Shown piece by piece: positions 17,246-26,570 of a stretch of DNA of 64,000 nt. The notes below the pieces were generated by a model. It was not told the DNA's origin. It was given only the letters and a program-made list of their open reading frames with translations, and ran no database searches. Each line of letters starts with the position of its first letter. Positions within the stretch are counted from its first letter, which is position 1. Source of the DNA: Pseudomonadota bacterium (lineage in GTDB: Bacteria > Pseudomonadota > Alphaproteobacteria > Sphingomonadales > Sphingomonadaceae); the NCBI GenBank assembly GCA_023394965.1, contig JAEWZX010000007.1, positions 1-64,000 on the forward strand, given 5' to 3'. A program made the position numbers and the translations under genes.

Positions 17246-17728
17246 ATGGCTGGACACGCACATGCTCACAAGGAACACGCCCACCGCGAACATGAGGGTG
17301 ACGCCCTCATTGATGCTGCCCGTTCTACTCTGACTGCCGGCGGCGAACAGTGGACCGGTATGCGCCAGTCGGTATTCGAAGAATTAGCCCGCCACGATAA
17401 GCCGGCCAGTGCTTATGACATTGCCGAAAACCTTTCTCGCTCTCGCGGCAAGCGCGTGGCCCCCAACAGTGTCTATCGCATTCTCGATTTGTTTGTGCGG
17501 ACCAATCTCGCCAATCGGATCGAAAGCGCCAACGCCTATCTGGTCAACACGCATCCCGGCTGCCGACACGACTGTATCTTCCTGATCTGCGACGATTGCG
17601 GCAAGGCCACCCACATCGATGATGACCGCGTGACTGGCGCTCTGCGCGCGGCCGGCAAGGATGCGGGCTTTACCGATGTGCGCCCGGTGGTCGAGTTGCG
17701 CGGCTTATGCGACGACTGCGCAGGCTGA
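17246..17728 (+). CDS. zur: Fur-family regulator, probably Zur
   Basis: This 160-residue protein has a winged-helix DNA-binding half (about 35-95, with SAYDIAENLSRSRGKRVAPNSVYRIL) and a C-terminal dimer domain. Zinc-site features are HPGCRHDCIFLICDDCG and the terminal CDDC. The N-terminus is unusually His-rich (about seven His in residues 4-16), which could bind metal. These traits suit a zinc-uptake regulator better than an iron Fur, but I infer Zur rather than prove it. The ATG at 17246 follows the msrA stop by 37 bases. No zinc-uptake genes are nearby, so its targets are elsewhere. Confidence 0.78.
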   Translation: MAGHAHAHKEHAHREHEGDALIDAARSTLTAGGEQWTGMRQSVFEELARHDKPASAYDIAENLSRSRGKRVAPNSVYRILDLFVRTNLANRIESANAYLVNTHPGCRHDCIFLICDDCGKATHIDDDRVTGALRAAGKDAGFTDVRPVVELRGLCDDCAG

Positions 17729-17800
17729 AGTTGCGCGCCAGCCCGGTTTGGGTGGAAGGTCAGCCGTTTATCGACAGCCGTGCTCTAGCGGTGTAAGCGC

Positions 17801-19729
17801 ATGGCTATGACAAGTCGCCCGAAGACGCCGTTGCTCGATACGGTCAATACTCCAGATGATCTGCGCAAGCTGGGCAAGGACCAGCTCCGGCAGCTTTCCG
17901 ACGAATTGCGTGCAGAAATGATCGATGCGGTCGGCCAGACCGGCGGCCATCTCGGTTCCGGCCTTGGTGTCGTCGAACTGACCACTGCGATCCATTATGT
18001 TTTTAACACGCCCGAAGACAAGCTCGTCTGGGACGTTGGCCATCAGTGCTATCCCCACAAGATTCTGACGGGTCGACGCGACCGTATTCGCACGCTGCGG
18101 CAGGGTGGCGGACTCTCGGGCTTCACCAAGCGTGCCGAAAGCGAATACGATCCCTTCGGCGCGGCGCACAGTTCCACATCGATTTCGGCTGCCCTGGGCT
18201 TTGCCATGGCCAATAAGATGCAGAACCGGCCCGGCCGTGGCATCGCGGTCATCGGCGATGGCGCCATGAGCGCGGGCATGGCCTATGAAGCGATGAACAA
18301 TGCCGAACAGGCCGGCAATCGCCTCGTCGTGATCCTGAACGATAATGACATGTCGATCGCCCCGCCAGTTGGCGGACTGTCGGCCTATCTCGCCCGGATG
18401 GTGTCGAGCAGCGAATATCTCGGTCTGCGGTCCATGGCATCGCGCATCGCCCGCAAAATGGGCCGCCGGGTGTGGGGTGGGCTCGAACGAGCCGAGGAAT
18501 ACGCGCGTGGCATGGTCACCGGCGGCACGATGTTCGAAGAACTGGGTTTCTATTATGTCGGCCCGATCGACGGTCACAATCTTGATCATTTGATTCCGGT
18601 GCTGGAAAATGTGCGGGATAGTGAACAGGGGCCGGTGCTGATTCATGTCGTGACGCAGAAGGGCAAGGGCTATGCCCCTGCTGAAAACAGCGCTGACAAA
18701 TATCATGGCGTTGCCAAGTTCGATGTCGTCACCGGGGAACAGAAGAAGAGCGCTGGCGGGCCGCCCGCCTACCAGAACGTGTTCGGCGAAACGCTGGCCA
18801 GGCTTGCGGATGACGATCCGCGCATCTGTGCCATCACGGCCGCCATGCCGAGCGGCACCGGCGTCGATAAATTCGCCAAAGCGCATCCGGGCAGGACCTT
18901 CGATGTCGGCATCGCGGAACAGCACGGTGTAACCTTCGCAGCGGGCCTGGCGGCAGAAGGAATGCGGCCCTTCGCCGCGATCTATTCGACCTTCCTCCAG
19001 CGCGCCTACGATCAGGTCGTGCACGATGTGGCGATCCAGAATCTGCCCGTTCGCTTCGCCATCGACCGCGCAGGCCTGGTCGGTGCGGATGGTTGCACCC
19101 ACGCCGGCTCTTTCGACATCACCTATCTCGCGACGCTGCCCAATATGGTCGTCATGGCGGCCGCCGATGAGGCGGAACTGGCACATATGACTTACACGGC
19201 GTCAGAATATGACGATGGGCCCATCGCCTTCCGCTATCCGCGTGGGTCAGGGACCGGTGTGGCCATTCCGGAAAAGCTCAAAAAACTCGAAATCGGCAAG
19301 GGCCGCATCGTGCGTGAAGGCGGCAAGGTCGCGATTCTTTCGCTCGGCGCTCGACTGGAAGAAGCGAAGAAGGCCGCCGACCAGCTAGACGCCAAGGGGC
19401 TGTCCACCACGGTCGCCGACATGCGCTTCGCCAAGCCGCTCGACACCGATCTGATCGAAAAGCTGATGCGCAGCCATGAAGTGGTGGTGACGGTGGAGGA
19501 AGGGGCCATAGGCGGCCTCGGCGCGCATGTTCTGACCTTTGCCAGCGATGAGGGGCTGACGGACAACGGCCTGAAGGTGCGCACCATGCGCCTGCCCGAC
19601 ACTTTCCAGGATCAGGACGATCCAATGAAGCAATATGACGAGGCCGGCCTCAATGCTCCGCATATCGTGGACACAGTACTGAACGCGCTGCGGCACAACA
19701 GTGCTGGCGTTGAAGAGGCGAGGGCCTGA
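17801..19729 (+). CDS. dxs: 1-deoxy-D-xylulose-5-phosphate synthase
   Basis: This 642-residue thiamine-diphosphate enzyme joins pyruvate and glyceraldehyde 3-phosphate to give DXP, the first step of the MEP isoprenoid pathway. Diagnostic blocks are GGHLGSGLGVVELT, WDVGHQCYPHKILTGR, the TPP-binding GDGAMSAGMAYEAMNNA...NDNDMSI, DVGIAEQHGVTFAAG with the catalytic Glu, and DRAGLVGADG. Length is normal. The start follows GTGTAAGCGC without a strong ribosome site; the conserved LLDTVNTPDDLRKL appears ten residues later, supporting the position. DXP also feeds thiamine and pyridoxal synthesis. Confidence 0.97.
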   Translation: MAMTSRPKTPLLDTVNTPDDLRKLGKDQLRQLSDELRAEMIDAVGQTGGHLGSGLGVVELTTAIHYVFNTPEDKLVWDVGHQCYPHKILTGRRDRIRTLRQGGGLSGFTKRAESEYDPFGAAHSSTSISAALGFAMANKMQNRPGRGIAVIGDGAMSAGMAYEAMNNAEQAGNRLVVILNDNDMSIAPPVGGLSAYLARMVSSSEYLGLRSMASRIARKMGRRVWGGLERAEEYARGMVTGGTMFEELGFYYVGPIDGHNLDHLIPVLENVRDSEQGPVLIHVVTQKGKGYAPAENSADKYHGVAKFDVVTGEQKKSAGGPPAYQNVFGETLARLADDDPRICAITAAMPSGTGVDKFAKAHPGRTFDVGIAEQHGVTFAAGLAAEGMRPFAAIYSTFLQRAYDQVVHDVAIQNLPVRFAIDRAGLVGADGCTHAGSFDITYLATLPNMVVMAAADEAELAHMTYTASEYDDGPIAFRYPRGSGTGVAIPEKLKKLEIGKGRIVREGGKVAILSLGARLEEAKKAADQLDAKGLSTTVADMRFAKPLDTDLIEKLMRSHEVVVTVEEGAIGGLGAHVLTFASDEGLTDNGLKVRTMRLPDTFQDQDDPMKQYDEAGLNAPHIVDTVLNALRHNSAGVEEARA

Positions 19730-19835
19730 GGTTCAGATCAGGCGGCCTTGATCTCTTCCGGGGCTGACTTGACCTGCCTCTGCGTGGATGACGTGAAGGG
19801 CAGCGCGAGTTAGAGCAGGCCTGAAAGGAATTTTC

Positions 19836-20633
19836 ATGACTCTGCTCGCCACCCACACCGCCGATCATGTCACCACCCTCACGCTCAACCGGCCAGACAC
19901 GATGAACCCGCTCGGGGCGAAGGGTGACGGGGATGCCTTCGCCGCCGCTTGTGACGCGATCAATGCGGATATGGATGTGCGCTGCGTGATCCTGACCGGG
20001 GCCGGGCGGGCCTTTAGCGCGGGTGGGGATATCAAAGCGATGAAGGAGCGGACCGGCACTTTTGGTGGCACTGCGCCGGAAATCTCCGACGGCTATCGCA
20101 ACAATATTCACAAGGTCCTACGCGCGCTTTACGGCCTGCGCGTGCCGCTGATTGCAGCGGTGAACGGGCCCGCGATCGGGCTGGGGTGCGATCTTGCCTG
20201 TCTGGCCGATATGCGGATCGCTTCCGACAAGGCGAAGTTCGGTGTCACCTTCCTCAAGCTCGGCATCATTCCCGGTGACGGGGGCACCTGGATCCTTCCG
20301 CGCATTATTGGCGAGGCCCGCGCGGCGGAGCTGTTCTACACCGGCGACGTGATTGACGCCGCGACTGCGCTTGAGTGGGGCCTGGTCAGTCGCGTAGTCG
20401 AGGGAGCGGCGCTGATGGACGAGGCGCGTGCGCTTGCCACCAAGGTTGCTGCCATGCCCCCGCATGCCCTGCGGCAGGCCAAGAATCTGATGCGTCAGGG
20501 CCGTTCGACAAGTTACGACACAGCACTGGAAATGGCTGCGAATACCCAGGCGCTAATGCATCTGACCGATGATCACATGGAAGGGGTCGACGCCTTGCTG
20601 GAAAAGCGCGTGCCACGGTTCGAAGGGCGGTAA
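19836..20633 (+). CDS. Enoyl-CoA hydratase/isomerase family protein
   Basis: A 265-residue crotonase-fold protein. The oxyanion-hole segments are GRAFSAGGDIKAMKER (about 50-65) and AAVNGPAIGLGCDLACLADMRIA (about 105-127). The position where hydratases often have the first catalytic Glu is shifted, and GIIPGDGGTWILPRIIG carries an Asp where many have Glu. Hydratase, isomerase or another crotonase activity therefore cannot be separated by eye. AAAGGA lies nine bases before the ATG. Its stop directly abuts the convergent nnrU-like stop. No fatty-acid oxidation partner is adjacent. Confidence 0.88.
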   Translation: MTLLATHTADHVTTLTLNRPDTMNPLGAKGDGDAFAAACDAINADMDVRCVILTGAGRAFSAGGDIKAMKERTGTFGGTAPEISDGYRNNIHKVLRALYGLRVPLIAAVNGPAIGLGCDLACLADMRIASDKAKFGVTFLKLGIIPGDGGTWILPRIIGEARAAELFYTGDVIDAATALEWGLVSRVVEGAALMDEARALATKVAAMPPHALRQAKNLMRQGRSTSYDTALEMAANTQALMHLTDDHMEGVDALLEKRVPRFEGR

Positions 20634-21296
20634 TCAGCCCAGCCACCGCCAAATCCCGGCGGGCATGCCATTGGCGTGAATGTGGCCGAAAGTTGCGCCC
20701 AGCCAGATCAGCAGGCCGCCGATCCAAGCGATCACACCAGCTTTCGGTAGGCTGCCGAAGCGCGGCCAGTAGCTGGTCCGGCGTTCCCAATCGGCCCAGG
20801 AATTACCCATCAACGCTTCTTTCTTGCGATCCTGCATATGCGCCCCGGCCAAAGCCAGGAAAGCGATCGCCCCGGCCATGATCCATTGACGCGGTGTAGG
20901 GCTGACAAGGACATGGGCTGCGGCCCACAATGCGAAACTCCACATCATCGGATGGCGGGTTACGTGGAATACCCCGTGCACGGGCAGAGTGGCATTCTTC
21001 ATCGCCCGCGGGTCGGGCAAGGCTGGATTGCGCACGAAACTGCCCGCCAGCAGCACCGAGGCAATCAGCATGATTAGCGTCACGACGATCCAGATCACAT
21101 CGCCCATCCCATTCCACAGTGGTACCCCGCCTGGGCCGACGGCGCGGAAGGCCATGACGGCCCAGGCGACTGTAGCGAGGGCCACCAACGAATAGAGGAT
21201 ACGAAAGCCGTTTTCCCCCAGCGCACCCACGAGAGCAGCACGCAAGGGATGCGACAGTGCAAAATGGCTGCCCACGAACGCTGTTGCTGCGGCCAT
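20634..21296 (-). CDS. NnrU-like integral membrane protein
   Basis: This 220-residue protein has five to six hydrophobic helices. It carries the NnrU/isoprenylcysteine-methyltransferase-like segment VFHVTRHPMMWSFALWAAAHVL followed by a second conserved region (GNSWADWERRTSY). NnrU was named from denitrifier gene clusters; its molecular role is not established. The first ATG is at 21296, but the frame upstream (LDQPLVSL) looks like protein sequence of this family. A CTG at 21320 has GAGGG seven bases ahead (21328-21332), so a CTG start adding eight residues is plausible. Confidence 0.8.
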   Translation of the reverse strand: MAAATAFVGSHFALSHPLRAALVGALGENGFRILYSLVALATVAWAVMAFRAVGPGGVPLWNGMGDVIWIVVTLIMLIASVLLAGSFVRNPALPDPRAMKNATLPVHGVFHVTRHPMMWSFALWAAAHVLVSPTPRQWIMAGAIAFLALAGAHMQDRKKEALMGNSWADWERRTSYWPRFGSLPKAGVIAWIGGLLIWLGATFGHIHANGMPAGIWRWLG

Positions 21297-21398
21297 TAGT
21301 GAAACGAGCGGCTGGTCCAGCCAGAAGCCCTCATGTTTACGTCGTCAACATGAGTATCGCATTTCAATCGAATTGCAAGTGCCTTGTCCGGCGCGCGC

Positions 21399-21893
21399 TC
21401 AGTCAGCTTTCTCGATGCCTATCAGCTGAACTTTGAACAGCAGTGTTGCGCCTCCGGGAATCGGACCTTTCCCGGCTGCGCCATAGGCGAGGTCGGCGGG
21501 CGTAGCGATCTCTATCGTGTCGCCCACGCCCATTTCCGGTATCGCCAGCTGCCAAGCCTTGACCAGCCGATTGAGCGGGAAGGTCGCGGGTTCCCCACGG
21601 TCGAACGAACTGTCGAAGGTTTCCCCATCGATGAACGTGCCGGCGTAATGCACCGTCACCGTATCTTCGACACGTGGCTTGTCACCGCTGCCAGCGAATT
21701 CGACGTAGCGCCAGCGCAGCCCGCCGGGCATAACATGCCATCCGCCCTTGGCATCCAGCTTGGTGAGATAGGCCTGCTGGGCGCTCATCCAGGCTATGTC
21801 TTGAGACCGGTCGGGCGGTGTGTCCCGGGCTGACAGCGCGTGAAAGCCCACCGCCGCGGCAGCAGCACCGAGCGCCAGCATTGTAATGCGCAT
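21399..21893 (-). CDS. FKBP-type peptidyl-prolyl isomerase
   Basis: The C-terminal 100 residues form an FKBP domain: DTVTVHYAGTFIDGETFDSSFDRGEPATFPL, then VKAWQLAIPEMGVGDTIEIATPADLAYG and PGGATLLFKVQLI. Most drug-pocket aromatic residues are present. A single hydrophobic N-terminal segment (MRITMLALGAAAAAVGFHAL) should export or anchor it in the periplasm, where it would help fold envelope proteins. I chose the ATG at 21893 because AAGGA lies ten bases upstream; ATGs at 21902 and 21917 are alternatives. It follows the amidohydrolase pair on the same strand with overlap or near-overlap. Confidence 0.88.
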   Translation of the reverse strand: MRITMLALGAAAAAVGFHALSARDTPPDRSQDIAWMSAQQAYLTKLDAKGGWHVMPGGLRWRYVEFAGSGDKPRVEDTVTVHYAGTFIDGETFDSSFDRGEPATFPLNRLVKAWQLAIPEMGVGDTIEIATPADLAYGAAGKGPIPGGATLLFKVQLIGIEKAD

Positions 21894-21906
21894 GTCGTTC
21901 ATGTCC

Positions 21907-23280
21907 TTACCAGTCATATCCCTTGGGCAGATTGCTCGTGTCGAGATCGCGATAGCGGTCCCGCAGACGGCTCTGATGGCTTTCCAGTGGCTGTTCGACC
22001 CCGTCTATGAAAACCTTCACCGGCATCGACCCGACTTCCAGCGGATCGCCATCCCACACTACCACATCGCCCATCGCGCCCGGTGCCAATACACCCGCAC
22101 GGCCGCCCATCCCACTGATGGAAGCAGGCACGGAACTGATCGCGGCAAATGCCTGTCCCCAGGTCAGCCCATCCGCACCGGGAATATTTCGCAGCGCTAC
22201 AAGGTTGCCAGCATATTGGTTGAGGTTGCGGGGGTTTTCCATGGTTGCGGCATTGACCGCCACCTTCACCCCCGCCTTGACCATGCGGCCGATATTGCTC
22301 TGAGTTGCGCCGAGCTCTTCGAAATTCTGTGGCAGGTCGTCCAGCCCGTCCGCAATCACCGGAATGCCAGAGGCAGCGATCTCGCTCGCCACCAGCCAGC
22401 CTTCGCTTGCCCCGACCAGGACGAGATCGAGGCGAGGAAATTCGCGCTTCAGTGCCAGCGTGCTGCGGATGTCCGATGCGCGTTCGACATAAACATAGAG
22501 TGGCTGTTCCCCGCGAACCACCGGCACCAGCGCCGCAGCGTCAAATCGAGTTAGCAATACATCGTCGGCACGAGCAGTCTTGTTGCCTGCCATACGCGGA
22601 TCAAGCGGTATGTCGTCGCCCGTCCGAATATCGCCGCGGGTGCTCCGGCCTGAAATACGGGCATCGTCGCCATAGCTGCCAGCTTCGTGCAGGGCGTTGC
22701 GCAGCAAAGCGTGCGTCGCGGCCCGGCTGCCACCGGCGAGCCGTCCACCATATTCTCCCAAGGCAACGACCTGAAAGGCGCGGGGACGATTGACCACATT
22801 CGGATCGGCGCCGAGATCGATCAGCGCACCCTGTCCGCCGAATATCGAACCCGACGGCATGGTCACTGTCGCGGCACGAGTAATTCCTGCCGACCGATGA
22901 ACCAGAATGTGCTGCGAAGACGGATTCACCACAGGGGTTACATCCAGTGCAGCGCTGAAAGGGGATCCCCCGGCGCGGGTGTCGTTGGATTGGGTGACCG
23001 CCCCAACGTCGGACAGGCCCAGCGTCGTGACGGTTGCAAAGATGCCGGGTGTCACCCATGCGCCGGCACCGTCCAGCACCTGAATACCGGCAGGAACCGT
23101 AACGCCCCTGCCCGCCGCAACCACTTTGCCGCCACGGATGACGACAGTTGCACCTTCGACCGGTTCCGATCCGTCACCGGTGGCAACGGTGGCATTGGTG
23201 ATTGCGACGTCTTGCGCGAAGGCAGGTGCTGCGGGGGCGAGCGCCAGAAGGCTCGCGGCGATCGTTAGCACGCGCTTCAT
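21907..23280 (-). CDS. Amidohydrolase-like protein lacking metal ligands
   Basis: A 457-residue exported protein (signal peptide ending AFA-QD) with the amidohydrolase composite fold: N-terminal beta sandwich (VAITNATVATGDGSEPVEGATVVIRGGKVVAAG), barrel, then the sandwich return (GDVVVWDGDPLEVGSMPVKVFIDG). The motifs that bind metal in its upstream neighbour are replaced here. VTPGIFA stands where HxH should be, LYVYVERASD replaces ILVHNHCYRAD, VLVGASEGW replaces TAFHHAVEAY and VAVNAATME replaces VVIHSDDAN. It is therefore probably a non-catalytic partner (inference). Its ATG overlaps the catalytic gene's stop (23277-23280). Confidence 0.82.
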   Translation of the reverse strand: MKRVLTIAASLLALAPAAPAFAQDVAITNATVATGDGSEPVEGATVVIRGGKVVAAGRGVTVPAGIQVLDGAGAWVTPGIFATVTTLGLSDVGAVTQSNDTRAGGSPFSAALDVTPVVNPSSQHILVHRSAGITRAATVTMPSGSIFGGQGALIDLGADPNVVNRPRAFQVVALGEYGGRLAGGSRAATHALLRNALHEAGSYGDDARISGRSTRGDIRTGDDIPLDPRMAGNKTARADDVLLTRFDAAALVPVVRGEQPLYVYVERASDIRSTLALKREFPRLDLVLVGASEGWLVASEIAASGIPVIADGLDDLPQNFEELGATQSNIGRMVKAGVKVAVNAATMENPRNLNQYAGNLVALRNIPGADGLTWGQAFAAISSVPASISGMGGRAGVLAPGAMGDVVVWDGDPLEVGSMPVKVFIDGVEQPLESHQSRLRDRYRDLDTSNLPKGYDW

Positions 23281-24656
23281 TTCACGTCTCCTTCACCGGG
23301 CTGGCCAAGCTCGAAATCGCTCACCGGACGGCGCTTGCGGTCCATAGCATCGAACATGAGCGCACCATCGATCCAGACTTTCTCTGGTCGGGTATAGACC
23401 GACAGCGGATTGCCGTTCCACAGCACCACATCCGCCATTTTGCCGCTTTCCAGACTGCCGGTCATCGACTCGATCCCCATCGCTTTCGCAGCATTGTAAG
23501 TGAACCACCCCACCACTTCCGCGTCGGGAATGTCGATGCCCAAGCGTCGACCGGCAGCCTGGGCCTTAGCAGCCTCCTGATTGAGCCGTTGAATGCCGTT
23601 GGCATCGTCTGAATGGATGACCACGCAGGCGCCTTCACGCTGCAGGAAGGCTGCATTTTCCAGAATGCCGTCATAAGCTTCCATCTTGAAGCCGTACCAG
23701 TCTGCCCAGACAGCGCTGCACACGTCGTTTTCGCGCAGCAGATCACCGATTTTGTAGGCTTCGACCGCGTGGTGGAACGCGGTGACCTTATAGCCCATCT
23801 CCTTGGCCATATCCATGACCAGAGCCATCTCGTCGGCGCGATAGCAGTGGTTGTGGACCAGAATCTGGCCATCGAGGACGCCCTTCAACGTTTCCTTGCC
23901 GAGATCGCGCTTCTTGCCATCGTAAGCCTGCGCATCGAGCCACATCTGGCGGTTAACCGCGAAATTGCCCATGCGGGTGGAAGGCGCTCTGCCCTTGCTA
24001 CCATAAACTCGCTTGGGGTTCTCACCACAGGCCATTTTCATGCCATAGGGCGCGCCGGGAAATTTCATCCCCTGCACCGTGCGGGCAGATACGTTCTTGA
24101 GTGTGACCGAACGCCCGCCGGTCAGATTGGCCGATCCTGGCAGGATTTGCAGTGCCGTTACTCCGCCGTTCGCAAGGGCGCGGGTGAAGCCCGGATCCTG
24201 CGGCCAGACCGAATGTTCGGCCCACACTTCGGGTGTCATCGGCGCGGTTGCTTCATTGCCGTCGGAATGGGAATCGACACTTGGCGTAGGATAGTCACCC
24301 AGATGGGAATGGATGTCGATGACGCCGGGGGTGACGAATTTTCCCGTGCCGTCGACGATATCGTAACCCGTGGTGGACAGCGCCGCATCGCCGACAGCGG
24401 CAACCTTGCCGTCGCGGAACAGCACGGTTCCGTTCTCGATCCGCCCACCGCGCCCGTCATAGACAGTTGCCCCGACCAGTGCTGTCGGGCGGCCGGGATA
24501 GGGCTTGTACGTGGACGGGAAAGGCGTGTTGCCATCTTTGCCGACAGGTGCGGTCCAATCGCGCGAGGAAGCGGATGCGGTCTCTGCACCGCCAGTCGTC
24601 GAACATCCTGCCACCGCAAAGGCTGCGGCGCAGGCGAGCAAGGCAAATCTAGTCAT
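23277..24656 (-). CDS. Amidohydrolase-family lipoprotein, catalytic type
   Basis: A 459-residue amidohydrolase with the metal set visible: HSHLG (HxH, about residues 117-119), LVHNHC, TAFHH and the late Asp in IHSDD. The beginning MTRFALLACAAAFAVAGCS is a lipoprotein signal with lipobox VAGC (Cys18), so the enzyme should sit on a membrane facing the periplasm. Members closest in style are imidazolonepropionase- or Xaa-Pro-dipeptidase-like; the substrate is not predictable. The ATG at 24656 was chosen over the longer frame because it gives the signal peptide. A peptide transporter lies upstream on the same strand, which suggests but does not show a peptide-related substrate. Confidence 0.87.
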   Translation of the reverse strand: MTRFALLACAAAFAVAGCSTTGGAETASASSRDWTAPVGKDGNTPFPSTYKPYPGRPTALVGATVYDGRGGRIENGTVLFRDGKVAAVGDAALSTTGYDIVDGTGKFVTPGVIDIHSHLGDYPTPSVDSHSDGNEATAPMTPEVWAEHSVWPQDPGFTRALANGGVTALQILPGSANLTGGRSVTLKNVSARTVQGMKFPGAPYGMKMACGENPKRVYGSKGRAPSTRMGNFAVNRQMWLDAQAYDGKKRDLGKETLKGVLDGQILVHNHCYRADEMALVMDMAKEMGYKVTAFHHAVEAYKIGDLLRENDVCSAVWADWYGFKMEAYDGILENAAFLQREGACVVIHSDDANGIQRLNQEAAKAQAAGRRLGIDIPDAEVVGWFTYNAAKAMGIESMTGSLESGKMADVVLWNGNPLSVYTRPEKVWIDGALMFDAMDRKRRPVSDFELGQPGEGDVK

Positions 24657-24673
24657 GAAACCCCCAATGCAAT

Positions 24674-24701
24674 CGGGCCGGAGCATTGCTGCCCCGGCCC
24701 G
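24674..24701. promoter_or_regulatory. 8-bp hairpin ahead of the amidohydrolase pair
   Basis: CGGGCCGG (24674-24681) pairs with CCGGCCCG (24694-24701) over a 12-base loop. It lies between the stop of the POT transporter (24765) and the lipoprotein start (24656), both leftward. No U-run follows on the transcribed strand. It could be a weak terminator for the transporter mRNA or a leader structure for the amidohydrolases. Confidence 0.4.
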
Positions 24702-24764
24702 TGCGGTCAAATACATTCGTCGGTGCCATCCAGCCTTTCGCCGATTGACGCCAATTGGCGGAAA

Positions 24765-26363
24765 TCAGCCGCGGGGGCGGGTTTCCGGATGCATGCCAGC
24801 GCCCTGCGGTTCGCCCGGACCTTCGCTCTGGCCGAGCAGCTCGTCGCCCTCGACGTCGTCCTCGAGTGTGTCGAGGTGCATAAGCTTCTTCACCAGAGGG
24901 CTGATGACCATCACGGCAATACCGATGCCGATCGCATACCAACCCACTGTCGAATAGACGCCAAGAACGACTTCCTTGCCGGATTCTTCACCCACGCCTT
25001 CCGCGCCGGTCGCAGCAGCGATGAGGCCCGCTGCGAAGTTGCCGGTAGCCGAAGCAAAGAACCAGGTACCCATGATCAGCGATGCCATATGCGCTGGGCT
25101 GAGGCGGTTCATCGCTGAAAGGCCAACTGGGGAAAGGCAAAGCTCGCCAGTGGTGTGCAACAGATAGATCATGAAGATCAGGATAACCGGTGTGGGAACT
25201 CCGACACCAACCGCCTGAGCGCCCCATACAAGAACCAAGAAGCCCAACCCGACCTGAACGACGCCGAGCCCGAATTTCATCGGCGTGGACGGTTCCCAGC
25301 CACGTCGGCCGAGCCACAGCCATACACCGGCGAACACGGGGGCAAGCAGTACGATATAAATTGCATTCAGCGACTGAAACATCGCGGCTGTCGGCTCAAA
25401 CCCCAGGATTGAACGATCGACATGGCGGTCGGTGAACAAGTTGAGCGATGAACCGGCCTGCTCGAACAAGGCCCAGAATACGATCGAAACAAAAATCAGG
25501 AACATCGCAGCGAAAATGCGGTCACGCTCCTCGGAAGGCAGTTTAGCCACCGCGATCCACATAACATATGCGACCAAACCCAAGCCGAAAATCGCCAGAA
25601 CCCATCCGACCAGTTCCTGATACTGGATGGCCAACCAGCACAGCCCGACCATCGCAAGGCCGATGCCATAAATGCCGATTTCCCGACCGCCTTTGAGTGC
25701 GGCAGGATTCTTCGGTTCGCCGCGGCCCAAAAGGAGCGGCTTGCCCCAGATGAAAACGACGAGGCCGAGCAACATGCCGACGCCGGCGGCGCCGAAACCA
25801 TAGGACCAGCCATAATCGGGGTGCATGCCGAGATAGCCGCACAGCAGTGAACCCAGGGCCGCGCCCAAGTTAATGCCCATGTAGAAAATCGTGTACGCCG
25901 GGTCGCGACGAACGTCGGTGCGCGGATAAAGCTGACCAACCATCACGGAGATATTGGCTTTCAGGAAGCCCGAACCTACGATAATCAGGGCAAGGGCTAA
26001 CCAAAAGATATTTATGATCGCGGAACCCTGGCTACCGTCACCTTCGAAGGCCATGAAGAAGTGCCCGAAAGTCAGCAAGACAGCGCCAAAAAGCACCGCT
26101 TTTCGCTGACCCAGGTAGCGATCAGCGAGATAGCCGCCCACGACCGGCGCGATGTACACCAGCGCGGTGTAGGCGCCATAGATAATCGATGCCTCGCTAT
26201 CGCTGAACAGCCAGTGCTGAACCAGATAGAAGATCAGCAGCGCCCGCATCCCATAATAGGAGAACCGCTCCCACATCTCGGCGAAGAACAGGACGAAAAG
26301 TCCTTTTGGGTGGCCGAAGAACGTTCCTGCCGAATCCCCGTCTGGCAATGCTTGCGTGGCCAT
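24765..26363 (-). CDS. POT-family proton/oligopeptide symporter
   Basis: This 532-residue inner-membrane protein belongs to the PTR2/POT branch of the major facilitator superfamily, which imports di- and tripeptides with protons. The proton-coupling signature EMWERFSYYGMRALL is at about residues 28-42. Family blocks VVGGYLADRYLGQRKAV, GFLKANISVMVGQLY, DPAYTIFYMGINLGA and the late TGELCLSPVGLSAMNRLSP are present, with about 14 helices by eye. I chose ATG 26363 with GAGG about ten bases upstream; a TTG at 26372 would add three residues. The next gene on this strand is the amidohydrolase lipoprotein, and a GntR regulator diverges from it. Confidence 0.93.
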   Translation of the reverse strand: MATQALPDGDSAGTFFGHPKGLFVLFFAEMWERFSYYGMRALLIFYLVQHWLFSDSEASIIYGAYTALVYIAPVVGGYLADRYLGQRKAVLFGAVLLTFGHFFMAFEGDGSQGSAIINIFWLALALIIVGSGFLKANISVMVGQLYPRTDVRRDPAYTIFYMGINLGAALGSLLCGYLGMHPDYGWSYGFGAAGVGMLLGLVVFIWGKPLLLGRGEPKNPAALKGGREIGIYGIGLAMVGLCWLAIQYQELVGWVLAIFGLGLVAYVMWIAVAKLPSEERDRIFAAMFLIFVSIVFWALFEQAGSSLNLFTDRHVDRSILGFEPTAAMFQSLNAIYIVLLAPVFAGVWLWLGRRGWEPSTPMKFGLGVVQVGLGFLVLVWGAQAVGVGVPTPVILIFMIYLLHTTGELCLSPVGLSAMNRLSPAHMASLIMGTWFFASATGNFAAGLIAAATGAEGVGEESGKEVVLGVYSTVGWYAIGIGIAVMVISPLVKKLMHLDTLEDDVEGDELLGQSEGPGEPQGAGMHPETRPRG

Positions 26364-26570
26364 ATATGGCAAACCTCATGAATTTGTACCGGAAGCCATG
26401 CGACCCACGGCCTCTTCCCCGAAGGGGCGCACACTAACGGCTTGAGCGTTGATGTGAAGCATTAGTTACAGCCGCGACGACTTTCCGCAGGTGGGGCTGG
26501 CTCCAGGCGGGGAACCTTGCGCGACGCGGTGTATTATGTCACTGATGCAGTCTGTCGCGGGGAATTCATC

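Noticed and set aside
19738..19815. Leftward stretch ending like a protein tail (PEEIKAA then stop)
   Set aside because: Only about two dozen codons before an upstream stop, with no start; possible chance or a tiny gene relic.
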